A DNA stretch of 64,000 bases from Roseococcus sp. SDR (GCF_019083995.1 NZ_JAHRCU010000005.1:62001-126000); one strand, 5' to 3'; shown: positions 33,394-42,609, counted from the first letter of the stretch. Numbers and translations are program-made. The notes: generated by a model not told the origin, from the sequence alone.

Positions 33394-34617
33394 CTACTCG
33401 GCCGCCCCGATCACCACGGCCACATTCTGCCCGCCAAACCCGAAGGAGTTGGACAAGGCGGCGCGGAAGCTGTGCGGCCGCGCCACGGGGATGGTGTCCA
33501 CCCCCAGCTCCGGGTCCACATCCGTCTGGTTGATGGTCGGCGGCAGCATCTGGTGGCGCAGCGCCAGCAGGCAGATCCCCGCCTCGATCGCGCCGGCCGC
33601 CGAGAGCGTGTGGCCGATCATGGATTTGGTGGAGCCCACGGGCGGCGGCGGCAATTCGCCAAACAGCGCGCGCACCGCCATGGCCTCCATCTTGTCGTTC
33701 TCGGGCGTCGAGGTGCCATGCGCGTTGACATAGCCGATGTCGGCCGGGCTCAGCCCCGCATCATCCAGCGCGCGCCGCATGCAGCGGATGATGGCCGAGC
33801 CATCGGGCGCCGAGCGGGTGCGGTGGAAGGTGTCCGCCGCCTCGCCGGCACCCAGCACATAACCCAGGATGGTCGCACCCCGCGCACGCGCGTGGTCCTC
33901 ATCCTCGAGGATGAGCGCGCCCGCGCCATCGGCCATGACGAAGCCGTCGCGCGAGAGGGTGAAGGGGCGGGACGCCCCCTCGGGGTCGTCATTGCGGGTG
34001 GAGAGCGCCTGGAGCAGGCCGAAGCGGATCAGCGTCTCCGGCTGCAGGCTCGCTTCCGCGCCGGCAGCGATCGCCATCCGGGCCTCGCCGCGGCGGATCG
34101 CCTCCAGCGCCATCTGGATGGCCGAAGCGCCGGAGGCGCAGGCGGTGCTGACCACCTGCGGCACGCCCTGGGTGCCGAAGCGCTCGGCGAGGCGCGTCGC
34201 CGAGCCGCCGAAGAGGAACTCCTCATAAAGCGCCGTCTCGCCCGACATGCGCTCGATCAGCTCGGCATAGGTGGCGGCGCCGAAACGGCCGCGCTGCGGC
34301 CATTCGACCTCCACCGGCGGCATGCCGATGCAGAGCGGCCCCGCGAAGGGTGCGGAGAGACCGGCCTGGGCCAGCGCCTCGCCGATCGCGGCCTCGCCCA
34401 GGCGCTCGGCGCGGGCGGCGACGGAGAGCGGCTCGCCCGGCTTGTCCTCCGGGAGGTCCACGCAGCCGGCCATGGTGGCGCGCATCCCCGTCGTGTCGAA
34501 GCGCGTGATGCGGCGGATGCCGGAACGCCCGGCGACCATCGCCGCCCAATTCGCCTCGGCGCCGAAGCCGAGGGCGGTCACCATGCCGAGGCCGGTGATG
34601 GCGATGCGCTTGTTCAT
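33394..34617 (-). CDS. fabF1XL: Beta-ketoacyl-ACP synthase of the very-long-chain acyl (XL) operon
   Basis: This 407-residue FabF-type condensing enzyme has a complete Cys-His-His triad: Cys160 in VSTACASGA, His300 in NAHGTSTP and His336 in KSMIGHTLSAAG. The C-terminal SFGFGGQNVAVVIG is typical. In rhizobia the homologous gene extends acyl-AcpXL to C28 for lipid A. Its ATG at 34617 overlaps the stop of the preceding KS-like gene as TGATG. It is the last gene of the visible operon; the usual downstream adh2XL and lpxXL are absent, with leuB converging instead. Confidence 0.85.
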   Translation of the reverse strand: MNKRIAITGLGMVTALGFGAEANWAAMVAGRSGIRRITRFDTTGMRATMAGCVDLPEDKPGEPLSVAARAERLGEAAIGEALAQAGLSAPFAGPLCIGMPPVEVEWPQRGRFGAATYAELIERMSGETALYEEFLFGGSATRLAERFGTQGVPQVVSTACASGASAIQMALEAIRRGEARMAIAAGAEASLQPETLIRFGLLQALSTRNDDPEGASRPFTLSRDGFVMADGAGALILEDEDHARARGATILGYVLGAGEAADTFHRTRSAPDGSAIIRCMRRALDDAGLSPADIGYVNAHGTSTPENDKMEAMAVRALFGELPPPPVGSTKSMIGHTLSAAGAIEAGICLLALRHQMLPPTINQTDVDPELGVDTIPVARPHSFRAALSNSFGFGGQNVAVVIGAAE

Positions 34618-35678
34618 CAGGGCGCCTCCAGCAGGGCGACGGCCTCGCCGCGCCAGGCGCCGGCGCCGGTCACCAGCACCTGGCGCGCGCGGCCGGACTG
34701 GATGGCCAGCGCGGCCAGCGCCACGGCGGCGGGGAAGGCGGCCTCGCAGCCATGGCCCAACAGGTCGGCCGCGAAGAGATCGGGCGCCCGGCCCAGCGCC
34801 GCGAGCTCCGCCTGGGTCGCTTCCCCGGCGCCGCTCGCCGCCGAGAGGCGCAGGCATTCGGGGCCCATCGTCGGCAGGCCGTCGAGCAGCGCGGCGAGGC
34901 GCGCGGTGCGGCCCTCAGGCCGGCCCTGGTCGGTCGCGACATGGCGCAGGATGGCGATGGGCGCGCTGGCTTCGGCGGGCGCGAGGGTCATGAACACGCC
35001 CATGCTGCCATAGGCGATGCCCCGGCGCTGTGCGACGGGCGCCCAGGGGCCGCGATGCAGCAGCCCGCCCATGGCGAAGAGCATCAGCACTTCCGGCCGC
35101 TCGGCGATGAAGGCGCTGCCGGCGAGGCACAGCTCCGAACTGCCGCTGCCCACGCGCGCGGCCGCGATGCGCAGCGCCTCGGCGCCCGAGCTCTCCTCGC
35201 CCATCAGCGTGCGGGAGGAGCCCGCGACATTGTGCGTGATGGAGATGGAGCCGGCCATCAGGTTGGAGAGCTGCGCCAGGAAGAGCGTCGGCCGCAGCCC
35301 GTCCATGAGCATGCGGTGGCGCTCCGCCTCGACCGGGCTGGCCGCCATGATCTGCTCGTCGAGCTTCCAGTCGCGCTCGCCGCCGCCCGCGGCCACGATC
35401 AGGTCCATCTCGGCCACGCGCTCGCGCAGCCCGGCATCGTCGATGGCGAGGCCCGCGGCATAGACGCCCAGGCGCTGCCAATTCTCCATCTGGCGCAGCT
35501 CGCGGCGCGGGATGGCGGCTTCGAAGGGCAGGGCGGGCAGGGGGTGGACGGGGTGCGGCGCGAAGCGCGCCTCATCCAGCACCGGCGCCGCGCCGCCCAG
35601 CAGCGCCGCATGGGCCTCCCGCCCCTCGCCCTGCGAGGAGGCGATGCCGATGCCGGTGATGCCGACGGGGCGCATCAC
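34617..35678 (-). CDS. fabF2XL: Beta-ketoacyl synthase-like protein without catalytic cysteine
   Basis: This 353-residue thiolase-fold protein is shorter than FabF. It opens like a KS (MMRPVGITGIGIASSQGEG), but the nucleophile position reads MGEESSGAEAL at about 159-169, with Glu162 in place of cysteine. The NAHGT and GHT histidine motifs are not seen. In rhizobial acpXL clusters the second KS gene is likewise divergent and accompanies the active FabF1XL. It may act as a chain-length-factor-like partner. It overlaps the upstream FabZ gene by four bases and the downstream KS gene by one. Confidence 0.75.
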   Translation of the reverse strand: MMRPVGITGIGIASSQGEGREAHAALLGGAAPVLDEARFAPHPVHPLPALPFEAAIPRRELRQMENWQRLGVYAAGLAIDDAGLRERVAEMDLIVAAGGGERDWKLDEQIMAASPVEAERHRMLMDGLRPTLFLAQLSNLMAGSISITHNVAGSSRTLMGEESSGAEALRIAAARVGSGSSELCLAGSAFIAERPEVLMLFAMGGLLHRGPWAPVAQRRGIAYGSMGVFMTLAPAEASAPIAILRHVATDQGRPEGRTARLAALLDGLPTMGPECLRLSAASGAGEATQAELAALGRAPDLFAADLLGHGCEAAFPAAVALAALAIQSGRARQVLVTGAGAWRGEAVALLEAP

Positions 35679-36124
35679 GCCGCGAGCCCGATCACGGCCG
35701 CGCGGGCCCGCACGGCGGATTCCAGCTCGGGGGCGGGGAAGGGCAGGGTCTGCAGGCGCAGCGTGGCTTCGGCCACCTTGCGGCCGGCCTCGCTCAGCAC
35801 GCCGCGCAGTTCCGCATAGCCGGAGCTTTCCTGGAGGAGTTCGACGGCGATGGTCAGCAACGCACCGGGCTTCACCATGCCGCGCATCTTGGCCTCGCGC
35901 GTCTGCGCCAGCAGCGCCATGCGGGTGAAGCCGCTGCGCGCCACCATCAGCCAGCCGCTGGCCTGGGCCATGGCCTCGATCATCAGCACGCCGGGCAGAA
36001 GGGGAAAGCCCGGGAAGTGCCCCTCGAAGACGGGGCTCGCATCCGGCACGCGCGCTTCGGCGGTGAGTGTCGTCGCGTCATGCGCCAGCACCCGGTCCAC
36101 CATCTCGAAATATTCGAGGCGCAA
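35675..36124 (-). CDS. fabZXL: 3-hydroxyacyl-ACP dehydratase (FabZ-like) of the XL operon
   Basis: This 149-residue hot-dog-fold dehydratase has the active-site segment FEGHFPGFPLLPGVLMIEAM, with catalytic His36 and Glu50. It would dehydrate 3-hydroxyacyl groups on the neighbouring ACP during very-long-chain elongation. The gene starts six bases after the acpXL stop and overlaps fabF2XL as ATGA. The gene order acp-fabZ-fabF2-fabF1 is that of the rhizobial acpXL cluster. Confidence 0.85.
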   Translation of the reverse strand: MRLEYFEMVDRVLAHDATTLTAEARVPDASPVFEGHFPGFPLLPGVLMIEAMAQASGWLMVARSGFTRMALLAQTREAKMRGMVKPGALLTIAVELLQESSGYAELRGVLSEAGRKVAEATLRLQTLPFPAPELESAVRARAAVIGLAA

Positions 36125-36129
36125 TTCCC

Positions 36130-36423
36130 TCAGCCCTGCTTGGCCGCGACCAGCTCGTCAATGCGATCGCAGAGCGCGCCGAGGATGAAGAACTGCTCGG
36201 CCGGGGCCTTGCCGCTGTTCACCTGCTCGGTCCAGGCCTCGACGGGCACCTTCACGCCGAAGCGCTTGTCGATCTCGAAGACGATGTCGAGGAAGTCGAG
36301 GCTGTCGATGCCGAGATCGTTGATGACATGGGCCTGGGGCGTGATCTTCGCCCGGTCCACGCTCGCCGTCTCGGCGATGATGTCGGCGATGGTCTCGAAG
36401 GTATTGGACGCGGCCGGGGACAT
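36130..36423 (-). CDS. acpXL: Acyl carrier protein AcpXL
   Basis: This 97-residue ACP is longer than the usual 78. The phosphopantetheine site is [12 protein letters not shown], with Ser41. The flanks [20 protein letters not shown] and, after the site, [20 protein letters not shown] and [20 protein letters not shown] correspond closely to Rhizobium AcpXL, which carries the 27-hydroxyoctacosanoic chain for lipid A. The match is from memory of the family. It is the first gene of a four-gene operon; the roughly 88 bases before it hold its promoter and the trpG terminator hairpin. Confidence 0.88.
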   Translation of the reverse strand: MSPAASNTFETIADIIAETASVDRAKITPQAHVINDLGIDSLDFLDIVFEIDKRFGVKVPVEAWTEQVNSGKAPAEQFFILGALCDRIDELVAAKQG

Positions 36424-36494
36424 GGCGGCGGACTCCGTGCGGATGATGGATCGGCACGCGGTTTGGCGCGGATGGCCGCGTCTGTCCAGCCGGG

Positions 36495-36510
36495 CGGGGC
36501 TTAAGCCCCG
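36495..36510. terminator. Palindromic hairpin CGGGGCTTAAGCCCCG downstream of trpG
   Basis: A perfect 16-base palindrome can form a 6-bp GC stem with a TTAA loop. It begins two bases after the trpG stop (36512-36514, minus strand) and lies before the acpXL promoter region. It is a probable trpG terminator, although no T-run follows. Confidence 0.45.
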
Positions 36511-36511
36511 G

Positions 36512-37093
36512 TCAGGCAGCGACCCGCGCGGCGGCGAGAAAATTCTTCAGGATGGCATGCCCATGCTCGGAGGCGATGCTTTCCGGGTGGAACTGCACGC
36601 CATGGATGGGCAATTCGCGGTGGGAGAGGCCCATGATCAGCCCATCCTCGGTCTCCGCCGTGATCTCGAGCTCGGCCGGCAGGCTCGACTTCTCCACGAT
36701 CAGCGAATGGTATCGCGTGGCCCGGAAGGGCGAAGGGAGCCCCGCGAAGACGCCGCGCCCCTCATGCAGCACGTCCCAGACCTTGCCATGCACCGGATCA
36801 GGCGCGCGGATCACCTGACCGCCGAAGGCCTGGCCGATCGCCTGGTGGCCGAGGCAGACGCCCATGAGCGGCAGCTTCGCCTCGGCGCAGGCGGCGATGA
36901 GCGGCAGGCAGATCCCGGCCTCATTGGGCGTGCAGGGGCCGGGCGAGAGCATCACCGCATCGGGGCGCAGGGCAAACACGTCCTGCACCGTCAGCGCATC
37001 ATTCCGGCGCACCACCGGCTCCACCCCCAGGTCACCCAGGAAGTGGTAGAGGTTGAAGGTGAAGCTGTCGTAATTGTCGATGAGCAGGAGCAT
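36512..37093 (-). CDS. trpG: Anthranilate synthase component II (glutamine amidotransferase)
   Basis: This 193-residue class I amidotransferase supplies ammonia to TrpE for anthranilate synthesis. It begins [20 protein letters not shown], with [16 protein letters not shown], the nucleophile Cys80 in [17 protein letters not shown] and the His/Glu pair in [18 protein letters not shown]-like [10 protein letters not shown] is present. The ATG at 37093 is the canonical start. It is 2.1 kb downstream of trpE, separated by three unrelated small genes, and trpD and trpC do not follow. The same protein may also serve p-aminobenzoate synthase. Confidence 0.92.
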   Translation of the reverse strand: MLLLIDNYDSFTFNLYHFLGDLGVEPVVRRNDALTVQDVFALRPDAVMLSPGPCTPNEAGICLPLIAACAEAKLPLMGVCLGHQAIGQAFGGQVIRAPDPVHGKVWDVLHEGRGVFAGLPSPFRATRYHSLIVEKSSLPAELEITAETEDGLIMGLSHRELPIHGVQFHPESIASEHGHAILKNFLAAARVAA

Positions 37094-37139
37094 GAGGCCA
37101 AACTGCCCGCCCGCCCCTGCCGGCGTCAACCAGCCTTCA

Positions 37140-37454
37140 TCAGGCCGGCCGGTCCTGCCGGATCGCGACGCAGTTCGGATCGCCCAGCGGGCATCCCACG
37201 ATATAGACCGCGCGCTGGCCGCAGCCCGCGACACCCACCGTGTATTCCGCCCGCTCGATGGCGCGCGGCATGTCCATCGGGATGACGGAACGGCTGGACA
37301 GCACGCTGCCCTGCGCGGCCGGGCAGTTCATCTCGAAGCGGGCCCGCGCCTCGGCCGTGCGGACGGCGGCCGGGCCACCTTGCGCCAGCATCTGGTCAAC
37401 GGATTGGCAGCCAGCGAGGCCGAGGATGAGGGCGAGAGGGGCGAGTCGGCGCAT
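37140..37454 (-). CDS. Small putative lipoprotein
   Basis: This 104-residue protein has the lipobox LGLAGC at residues 12-17, after [10 protein letters not shown], so it is probably lipid-anchored. The mature domain has several cysteines ([28 protein letters not shown]) that could form disulfides, including the segment [18 protein letters not shown] at the end. No family was recognised. It is in the interval between trpE and trpG, same strand. Confidence 0.75.
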   Translation of the reverse strand: MRRLAPLALILGLAGCQSVDQMLAQGGPAAVRTAEARARFEMNCPAAQGSVLSSRSVIPMDMPRAIERAEYTVGVAGCGQRAVYIVGCPLGDPNCVAIRQDRPA

Positions 37455-37499
37455 GCGGATGAACCTCTTTCATTTCCGGCCCCCGATCATCCGCCCGGC

Positions 37500-38393
37500 T
37501 CAGTCCTGGTGCAATCCCGCCTCGGCCTTCATCTGCCGGAGCGCCACCTTGGCGGCCGCGCGGGCATGGCGATCCTCCCCCGCCTCGGTGCCGGTCTGCC
37601 GCGCCTCGGCCCTGGCGGCCAGCAGCTCCGGCAGGCCGAAACGCGCCAGCAGCGCCTGGAAGGCCGCATGGCGTGCCGCATCGAAGGGGCGGGGCTCCAG
37701 CATCGGCGTGCGCAGCGGGTGGCTGGGAAAGATGTCGAGCACGGACACCCAGCCCTCCGGGATGGGGCTCGTCGCCGCATGCGCGCGGCCGGTGCCGAGC
37801 AGCTTGGGCAGCAGATGCGTGTGCGGCCCCTCGGGCGAGCGGCCATCCGGCGGCGGGATGGGCTGGAACACCTCGATCCGCGCCAGCTTGGAGACGAAGA
37901 CGCGGTGCGGCGACTGGTGGATGATCGCCATCCCCGCCGGATTTTCCGGATCCAGCAGCGGCATCCCGCAGGCATCGCGCAGCACGCGGATCAGCGCGGG
38001 ATCCGAGGTGCGGACGCAGGCACGCAGATGCGCAAAGCCCACGCCCATGTCGAAAAGCTCCGCCGAGCGGTCCTCCTCGCGCAGCGCCTGGTTGTCGGGC
38101 CCGAGCTCCGTCACGACCGAATTGCCGCCGATGGCGGCCTCCTCCTCCGGCAGGATCAGCGCGGCCGCCTGCTTCCAGAGGCGCGGATCGGTCGAGGGTT
38201 CCTCCCAGGCGATCAGCCTTGGCTCGGCACGGTTGAGCCGGATGCTGATCCCGCCGCGCGCGGTCAGGCGGCCGAGCGGCGTTTCCGCCACCGGCTCATC
38301 CGCATCGCGGATGAACTCGCCGATGGCGCCGAGCACGCCGACCGCGAAGCCGGTCTCGTGTTCGTTCAGAAGGTCGGTCAGGGCGTCTTGCAT
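37500..38393 (-). CDS. Hypothetical protein, DUF6925-like
   Basis: This 297-residue soluble protein starts MQDALTDLLNEHETGFAVGV. The segment GVLGAIGEFIRDADEP resembles a family of alphaproteobacterial proteins (DUF6925 from memory, unverified). Other visible stretches are HLRACVRTSDPALIRVLRDA, PHTHLLPKLLGTGRAHA and PEGWVSVLDIFPSHPLR. The C-terminal tail is charged and helical. There is no signal peptide. The ATG at 38393 is preferred to an upstream frame to 38576. Its role is unknown; it lies between trpE and trpG without evident relation to tryptophan. Confidence 0.7.
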   Translation of the reverse strand: MQDALTDLLNEHETGFAVGVLGAIGEFIRDADEPVAETPLGRLTARGGISIRLNRAEPRLIAWEEPSTDPRLWKQAAALILPEEEAAIGGNSVVTELGPDNQALREEDRSAELFDMGVGFAHLRACVRTSDPALIRVLRDACGMPLLDPENPAGMAIIHQSPHRVFVSKLARIEVFQPIPPPDGRSPEGPHTHLLPKLLGTGRAHAATSPIPEGWVSVLDIFPSHPLRTPMLEPRPFDAARHAAFQALLARFGLPELLAARAEARQTGTEAGEDRHARAAAKVALRQMKAEAGLHQD

Positions 38394-38424
38394 GAGGCAT
38401 GCTGGCGCGCGGGCAGCGCGCCCG

Positions 38425-39222
38425 TCAACGCAGCGGCGCCATCGGGTCCGCCAGAAGCCTGGCCCCATGGGCGCCGGGCATTTCGGCATGTGTCGCGGGG
38501 CTTGCCTCCACCCGCGCGCCGGGCAGGGCTGCGGCCACCTCGCGCGCCGTGACCTCATTGCGCCCGCCGGGCACAAAGAGCACGACCAGCGCGAAGCCGG
38601 GCGTGCGCCGTGCCCAGCGGATCAGCGGCGCCGGGTCGCGGTAGAGCGCGTCGAAGGCATGCACCCGGTCCACCCGCAGGCCATCCCGCGCCGCCTGGTC
38701 CAGTGTTGCGAGCAGCCCGCCGCCGCCGCCCGAATGCGCGGTCAGGATCAGGCGCGCGCGCGCCGTGGGGCCGCGCCCCGTCGCTTCGGCCAGCGCGGCG
38801 CCGCCGGCATCCAGGACGGCGGAGAGCCCGCCAGGCGCGGCCAGGGCGGGCCAATCGAAGGGTCCGGGGCGACCGGGCCGCGGCGCCAGGGAACGGCCAC
38901 GGGGCAAGAGGGCGAACGTGGGCCGGGTGAGGCGCGTATCCAGCTCCAGCCCGGCGTCAGGCAGCGCCTCGCGCAGGTCCATCGCGGCCGGGTCCCCATC
39001 CGCGAAGCCATGGAAATGCAGCACCATGTCCAGCGGCGCGCCATCGGGCAGCGCGTTCCAGCGGAGGATCAGGTCCGGGTTGTCATGCGCGCCGCCGGTC
39101 TTGTGGCGGTCCAGCGCGGGCGTGTCGCGCAGGGCCAGTTCGCCGGGAGCCACCTGCGCCCAGGCAGGCGCAGCCAGCAGCAGGGCCGGCGCGGCGAGCA
39201 GGCCGCGCCGTGAGGCGATCAC
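38425..39222 (-). CDS. Secreted alpha/beta-hydrolase-like protein
   Basis: This protein is about 265 residues with a GTG start at 39222 that overlaps the trpE stop (GTGA). The signal peptide reads RRGLLAAPALLLAAPAWAQ. The likely serine nucleophile is in LILTAHSGGGGGLLATLD, and a strand with DMVLHFHGFADGD could form the oxyanion region. An aspartate in HAFDALYRD and the late histidine in SPATHAEMPGAHG may complete the triad. These fit a periplasmic esterase. Substrate unknown. Coupling to trpE is probably accidental. Confidence 0.7.
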   Translation of the reverse strand: MIASRRGLLAAPALLLAAPAWAQVAPGELALRDTPALDRHKTGGAHDNPDLILRWNALPDGAPLDMVLHFHGFADGDPAAMDLREALPDAGLELDTRLTRPTFALLPRGRSLAPRPGRPGPFDWPALAAPGGLSAVLDAGGAALAEATGRGPTARARLILTAHSGGGGGLLATLDQAARDGLRVDRVHAFDALYRDPAPLIRWARRTPGFALVVLFVPGGRNEVTAREVAAALPGARVEASPATHAEMPGAHGARLLADPMAPLR

Positions 39223-40715
39223 CGCCCGCCGGCCGCGAAGCGCACCGCTTCCTCGGCCGCGCGGAACAGCGCCTTGGCCTTCTGGATGCATTCCTCATGC
39301 TCGGCGCGCGGATCGCTGTCGGCCACCACGCCGGCGCCGGCCTGGACGTGCAGCACGCCCTCCTTCACCAGCGCGGTGCGCAGCGCGATGCAGACATCCA
39401 TGTTGCCGTCCACGCCGAAATAGCCGAGGCCACCCGCATAGAGCCCGCGCCGCGATGGCTCCAGCTCCTCGATGATCTCCATGGCCCGCACCTTGGGCGC
39501 GCCCGAGAGCGTGCCGGCCGGGAAGCCCGCCTGCAGCGCATCCAGGGCGGAGAGCCCCTGCCGCAGCCGGCCGCGCACCTCGGAGGCGATGTGCATCACC
39601 TGCGAATAGCGCTCGATGCGGAACTGCGCCGTGACCTTCACCGTGCCGATGGCGGCCACACGGCCCACATCATTGCGGCCGAGGTCGAGCAGCATGAGGT
39701 GCTCGGCGCGCTCCTTCGGGTCGGCCAGCAGCTCGGCCTCCAGCGCCAGATCCTCCTCCGGCGTCGCACCGCGGCGGCGCGTGCCGGCCAGCGGGCGGAT
39801 CGTCACCTCGCCCTCCTTCACGCTCACCAAAATCTCGGGCGAGGCGCCGACGGTGGCGAAGCCGCCGAAATCGAAGAAGGTCAGGTAGGGGGCCGGGTTG
39901 ATCCGGCGCAGCGCGCGATAGAGCGCGAAGGGCGGCAGCGCGAAGGGCGCCGAGAAGCGCTGGCTGGGCACGATCTGGAAGGCATCGCCCGCGCGGATGT
40001 ATTCGCGCGCGCGCTCGACGGCCGCCATGTAGCCCTCCGCCGTGAAGTTCGAGCTGGGCGCTGGTGGGCTCGGCAGCCGGGCGGGCGGCGCCGGGCGGGG
40101 CAGGGGGCGGTCCAGCGCGGCCTCGGCTTCGTCGAGGCGGGATTGCGCCAGCGCCCAGGCGGCCTCGGCCCCCAGGCCGCAATCGGCCCAGACGGGGGTC
40201 ACGAGCGTCAGCGCATCGCGCACATGGTCAAAGACGGCGACCAGCGTGGGGCGGATCATCACCGCCTCGGGGATGCCCAGCACATCGGGGTTGGTGGCCG
40301 GCAGGCGCTCCATCTGCCGCACCATGTCATAGCCGAGATAGCCGAACAGGCCCGCGCAGATCGGCGGCAGGCCGGGCGGCAGGGTGGTCCGGATGGCCGC
40401 GATGCGCTCGGCCAGCGCCTGCAAGGGGGGCAGCGCCTCCGGCTCGAAGGCGTGCGGTGCGGCGAGCGCCTGGGTGTTGCACTCGGCTTTCCCGTCCCGG
40501 CAGCGCCAGATCAGGTCCGGCGCCATGCCGATGGCCGAGAAGCGGCCGCGCGCGGCGCCGCCCTCGACGGATTCCAGCAGGAAGGAATGCGCCTGGCCAT
40601 GGGCCAGCTTCAGGAAGCTGCCGACCGGGGTTTCCAGATCGGCCACGCGCTCGCGCCAGAGAAGCTGGGATTGCCCCGCTTCGAAGCCTGCGCGGAATTC
40701 GGCGAAGCCCGTCAC
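39219..40715 (-). CDS. trpE: Anthranilate synthase component I
   Basis: About 498 residues catalyse conversion of chorismate to anthranilate with TrpG. Landmarks are SFLLESVEGGAARGRFSAIG in the N-terminal (feedback) domain, YMAAVERAREYIRAGDAFQI, RINPAPYLTFFDFGGFATVG, the catalytic RPLAGTRRRGATPEEDLALE, HLMLLDLGRNDVGRVA, and LSALDALQAGFPAGTLSGAP. The GTG at 40715 is preferred; it lies one base after the ppiD stop. The longer frame to 40763 runs into ppiD. Members of this neighbourhood (tpiA, ppiD, trpE, trpG) are commonly adjacent in Alphaproteobacteria. Confidence 0.93.
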   Translation of the reverse strand: MTGFAEFRAGFEAGQSQLLWRERVADLETPVGSFLKLAHGQAHSFLLESVEGGAARGRFSAIGMAPDLIWRCRDGKAECNTQALAAPHAFEPEALPPLQALAERIAAIRTTLPPGLPPICAGLFGYLGYDMVRQMERLPATNPDVLGIPEAVMIRPTLVAVFDHVRDALTLVTPVWADCGLGAEAAWALAQSRLDEAEAALDRPLPRPAPPARLPSPPAPSSNFTAEGYMAAVERAREYIRAGDAFQIVPSQRFSAPFALPPFALYRALRRINPAPYLTFFDFGGFATVGASPEILVSVKEGEVTIRPLAGTRRRGATPEEDLALEAELLADPKERAEHLMLLDLGRNDVGRVAAIGTVKVTAQFRIERYSQVMHIASEVRGRLRQGLSALDALQAGFPAGTLSGAPKVRAMEIIEELEPSRRGLYAGGLGYFGVDGNMDVCIALRTALVKEGVLHVQAGAGVVADSDPRAEHEECIQKAKALFRAAEEAVRFAAGGR

Positions 40716-40716
40716 G

Positions 40717-42609
40717 TCAATTCCCCGCCATCTGTTCGACCAGGCGCGGATTGATCCGCACATTGGCGCGGGCGCGGAGGGCCGCCTGGTATTGCGTCTC
40801 GAAATCCTCGGCCATGGCCTGGGCCGTCTCGCTCCGCAGGGCCGTGAGCTGCGCCGCCTCGCCCGAGAGATCGGCCGGCGTCACGCTCAGCAGCTGCATC
40901 ACGGCGAAGGATTGCGCGCGTTCCACCATGGTGGTGGCGTTGGGCGCAAGCTCGAAGACCGGGGCCAGCAGGTCGCGCGGCATGGGGTTGCCGCCGCCCG
41001 CCTCGCGCGGGAAGGGCCCCAGCTCCTCGGCCTTGATGTCGGCCGCCTCGGCCGCGGCGGCCAGCGTCTGGCCGGTGCGCGTCGCGGCCAGCAGGGCAGC
41101 CGCGCGCTCCTCCTGCCAACGGCGGCGGGCGGCGGCCAGGAAGCCGGCCACCACCTGCTCGCGCACCGTGTCCAGCGGGCGCAAGGCGGGGGGCGTGATC
41201 TCGCGCACATCGAGTGCCAGGAAGCCCCACTCGCCCTCCTGCAGGCGCGGCGGCGCGCCGCGCTCGGCGGCGAAGATGGCCCGCAGCACGGCCGGGCGCA
41301 CCGTGGCGGCCACGGGCAGCGCAACCTCCGCCCCGTCCGGCGCGCGGCCGGCCGCGTCCAGGCGCGCCTCGATGTAGCCCAGCCCATAGCGCCGCGCGGC
41401 TTCGGCCAGGCTGGCCCCGCCCGCCAGCGCATCCTCCACCCGGTTCACGCGCTCGAAGGCGAGGTCGGCCGCGCGCTCGGCCTGGATCTCGGCGCGGAGC
41501 TCGTCGCGCACCTCGTCCAGGCTGCGCTGATGGCCAGCCTCCACCGTCCCGACCCGCAGCACATGCCAGCCGAAGGGCGTGCGCACCGGGGCGGAGACAT
41601 CACCGGGCGTCAGCGCGAAGGCGGCATCGGCGAGCGCCGGCAGCGGCAGGTCGGCGCGGCTGGAGAGGCCGAGCGCGGTCGCCATGCCGCCCGCCGCCTG
41701 GGCCGCCTGCTCGATGGCCGCGAAATCCGCCGCCTGGCGCCAGGCGGTGGCGATGGCCTGGGCCGCCGCCTCATCCTGCATCACGGCCTGGAAGACCTCG
41801 CGCTTCTCCGGCGTCTCGTAGCGGGCGCGGTTGGCCGCATAGCCGTCCTCGATGTCGCGCTCGCTCACCTGCACCTCGCCCATCAGGCGGGCGGCGTTGA
41901 GCGTCGCCATGGCCACGTCCCGGTATTCGGGGGTGGAGAATTGCCGGGCGTTGTTCTCATGGTAGCGGACGAGCTGCGCCTCGGTCGGCGCTTCGGGCTC
42001 GGGCGCCTCGGCGAAGGGCAGTTCCACCAGCGTGGCCGTCCGGCGCTCCAGCGCCCAGGCCAGCATGCGCAGGCCCAATGCCTCGGGGGCGGCCGCGCCG
42101 GCCCGCACCGCGCCGGCGAGCTGCTGCCGGCCGAGATCGGTGCGCAGCAGATCGAGGAAGCGGGCCTCCGTCATCTCGTTGCTGCGCAGGAAGTTGTTGA
42201 AGATCTCGCGCGAGAAGCGGCCATCGATGCCGGCGAAGCCCGGGATCTGGAAGATGTAGTCCCGCACCACGTCGTCGGGCACCGAGATGCGCATGCGGGC
42301 CTGCTCCTGGCGCAGCACGCGGTCCAGCACCAGGCCTTCCAGCGCCTGTTCGGCGACGGCGCGCCGGATGCGCGCATCCATCTCCATCCGGCCCTGGAGC
42401 TGCCGCTGGATGCGCTGCAGCTCCCGCCGGGCGGCCTCCTGCGCCTCCTCCACCTCGATCGCGTCATCGCCCACGCGGGCCACGGCGGTGTCGCGCCCGA
42501 TATTGCGCAGCATGTCCTCGATCCCCCAGACCGCGAAGGAGAGGATGAGGAGCACGAACAGGAGCTTGGCGAACCAGGTGCCGGCCAGCCGGCGCATTGC
42601 GGTGATCAT
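40717..42609 (-). CDS. ppiD: Peptidyl-prolyl cis-trans isomerase PpiD-like periplasmic folding factor
   Basis: This 630-residue protein has an N-terminal anchor helix (AKLLFVLLILSFAVWGIEDM), a SurA-like chaperone domain (DTAVARVGDDAIEVEEAQEA onward, to about 170), a parvulin-type domain with AFALTPGDVSAPVRTPFGWH near 345-365, and a long C-terminal helical region. It would assist folding of exported proteins at the inner membrane. The ATG at 42609 follows the common MITAMRRLAG start of alphaproteobacterial PpiD; the frame to 42675 is longer but unsupported. It is divergent from tpiA and followed by trpE. Confidence 0.9.
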   Translation of the reverse strand: MITAMRRLAGTWFAKLLFVLLILSFAVWGIEDMLRNIGRDTAVARVGDDAIEVEEAQEAARRELQRIQRQLQGRMEMDARIRRAVAEQALEGLVLDRVLRQEQARMRISVPDDVVRDYIFQIPGFAGIDGRFSREIFNNFLRSNEMTEARFLDLLRTDLGRQQLAGAVRAGAAAPEALGLRMLAWALERRTATLVELPFAEAPEPEAPTEAQLVRYHENNARQFSTPEYRDVAMATLNAARLMGEVQVSERDIEDGYAANRARYETPEKREVFQAVMQDEAAAQAIATAWRQAADFAAIEQAAQAAGGMATALGLSSRADLPLPALADAAFALTPGDVSAPVRTPFGWHVLRVGTVEAGHQRSLDEVRDELRAEIQAERAADLAFERVNRVEDALAGGASLAEAARRYGLGYIEARLDAAGRAPDGAEVALPVAATVRPAVLRAIFAAERGAPPRLQEGEWGFLALDVREITPPALRPLDTVREQVVAGFLAAARRRWQEERAAALLAATRTGQTLAAAAEAADIKAEELGPFPREAGGGNPMPRDLLAPVFELAPNATTMVERAQSFAVMQLLSVTPADLSGEAAQLTALRSETAQAMAEDFETQYQAALRARANVRINPRLVEQMAGN

